In this document: positions 43,077 through 43,284 of the stretch, piece by piece
Position numbering within the stretch: position 1 is the first letter of the stretch
How the letters are laid out: each line of letters opens with the position of its first letter
Source of the DNA: a virus
Length of the DNA: 43,284 bases
Virus record (IMG/VR): IMGVR_UViG_3300045738_001722
Coordinates: 1-43,284 of that record
Reading direction: 5' to 3' (one strand)
Program-made: the position numbers and the translations under genes
Notes under the pieces: generated by a model
What the model was told of the DNA's origin: nothing
Database searches by the model: none
The model's input: only the letters and a program-made list of their open reading frames with translations

Positions 43077-43284
43077 ATGGGAATGTTTGATTATATAAGT
43101 TGCGAAATGCCGCTACCACGAGGCGGGGCGAATACTGTCCCTACTTTTAGGTACGGCCACCCATTCCAGACAAAGGATTTGGATAACGGTCTTATAGAGT
43201 ACAAGATTGGCAAGGATAAAATTCTTTACGAGAAGAAGGTAGAGTACGAGGAAAGGGAACTAACCGAAGAAGAAAAGAAGGATA
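43077..43284 (+). CDS. Phage protein of the MFD-x-x-CxxPLP family, N-terminal part (runs off the window)
   Basis: The first 69 residues. It opens MGMFDYISCEMPLPRGG, matching the family of the gene at 26288 (MFDTVKCEYPLPLPED), and continues as an acidic/strand-rich domain. GAAAGGA lies upstream of the ATG as ribosome-binding site. It continues beyond the right edge. Confidence 0.65.
   Translation, partial: MGMFDYISCEMPLPRGGANTVPTFRYGHPFQTKDLDNGLIEYKIGKDKILYEKKVEYEERELTEEEKKD

Overview
The window looks like part of a large, tailed, lytic-type phage genome, probably infecting a Gram-negative bacterium. Evidence for a phage: tightly packed small genes on both strands with ATGA/TTGA stop-start overlaps, class I ribonucleotide reductase, deoxynucleotide monophosphate kinase, a dCMP-deaminase-type enzyme, three tRNAs with encoded CCA, a tmRNA, two sigma factors, and many short proteins of kinds seen only in phages. 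Evidence for a Gram-negative host: lipobox signal peptides, a TolQ/TolR-type motor pair and a secretin/TonB-short-N-terminal-like exported protein. No capsid, tail, portal, terminase, integrase or DNA polymerase gene was recognised, so this is an accessory and metabolic section. The host genus cannot be named from the sequence.

Layout. 0-2 kb: a truncated glycosyltransferase, then a chain of tiny overlapping membrane proteins ending in a papain/C39-like lipoprotein. 2-5.6 kb: methyltransferase, cupin, holin-like and other small genes, a type I signal peptidase and a small lipoprotein, in short units bounded by intrinsic terminators. 5.6-15 kb (minus strand): methyltransferase, glycosyltransferases (GT8, GT4), ribonucleotide reductase (NrdA, NrdB), a sigma factor, dNMP kinase and a candidate structured RNA of about 400 nt. 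15-21.2 kb (plus): DNA-binding-like protein, deaminase, dUTPase-fold protein, sulfotransferase, exported serine protease, tRNA-Val, a NaeI-like nuclease domain and a GT2. 21.2-25.1 kb: structured RNA, tmRNA with a 35-codon tag, small genes, a SET-domain protein and a second large structured RNA. 25.1-33 kb: GMP reductase, VOC protein, aldehyde dehydrogenase, ClpP-like protease, HAD phosphatase, lysine-6-dehydrogenase/saccharopine-dehydrogenase-like enzyme, ECF-type sigma factor and a nucleoside-deoxyribosyltransferase-like protein. 33-40 kb: exported STN-like protein, Pro/Ala-rich tail-anchored protein, DUF115-like protein, tRNA-Gly, tRNA-Arg, methyltransferase, second sulfotransferase-like protein, TolQ/TolR-like pair and an APS-kinase-like protein. 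40-43.3 kb: small phage-type genes and a macro-domain-like protein.

How the genes may work together. Four themes recur. (1) Nucleotide supply: RNR, dNMP kinase, deaminase, GMP reductase. (2) Surface-glycan synthesis and decoration: at least four glycosyltransferases, three or four methyltransferases, two sulfotransferase-like proteins and an APS kinase that could make the sulfate donor PAPS. (3) Envelope remodelling: own signal peptidase, lipoproteins, exported protease, TolQ/R-like motor. (4) Control of transcription and translation: two sigma factors, a recurring GTGTAA(A/T)AT motif close to start codons, tRNAs, tmRNA and structured RNAs. The most unusual items are a radical-tyrosine-less NrdB (Ile at the Tyr position), the long tmRNA tag, two unexplained structured RNAs bounded by promoters and terminators, the sulfation set, and a possible lysine-to-aminoadipate pair.
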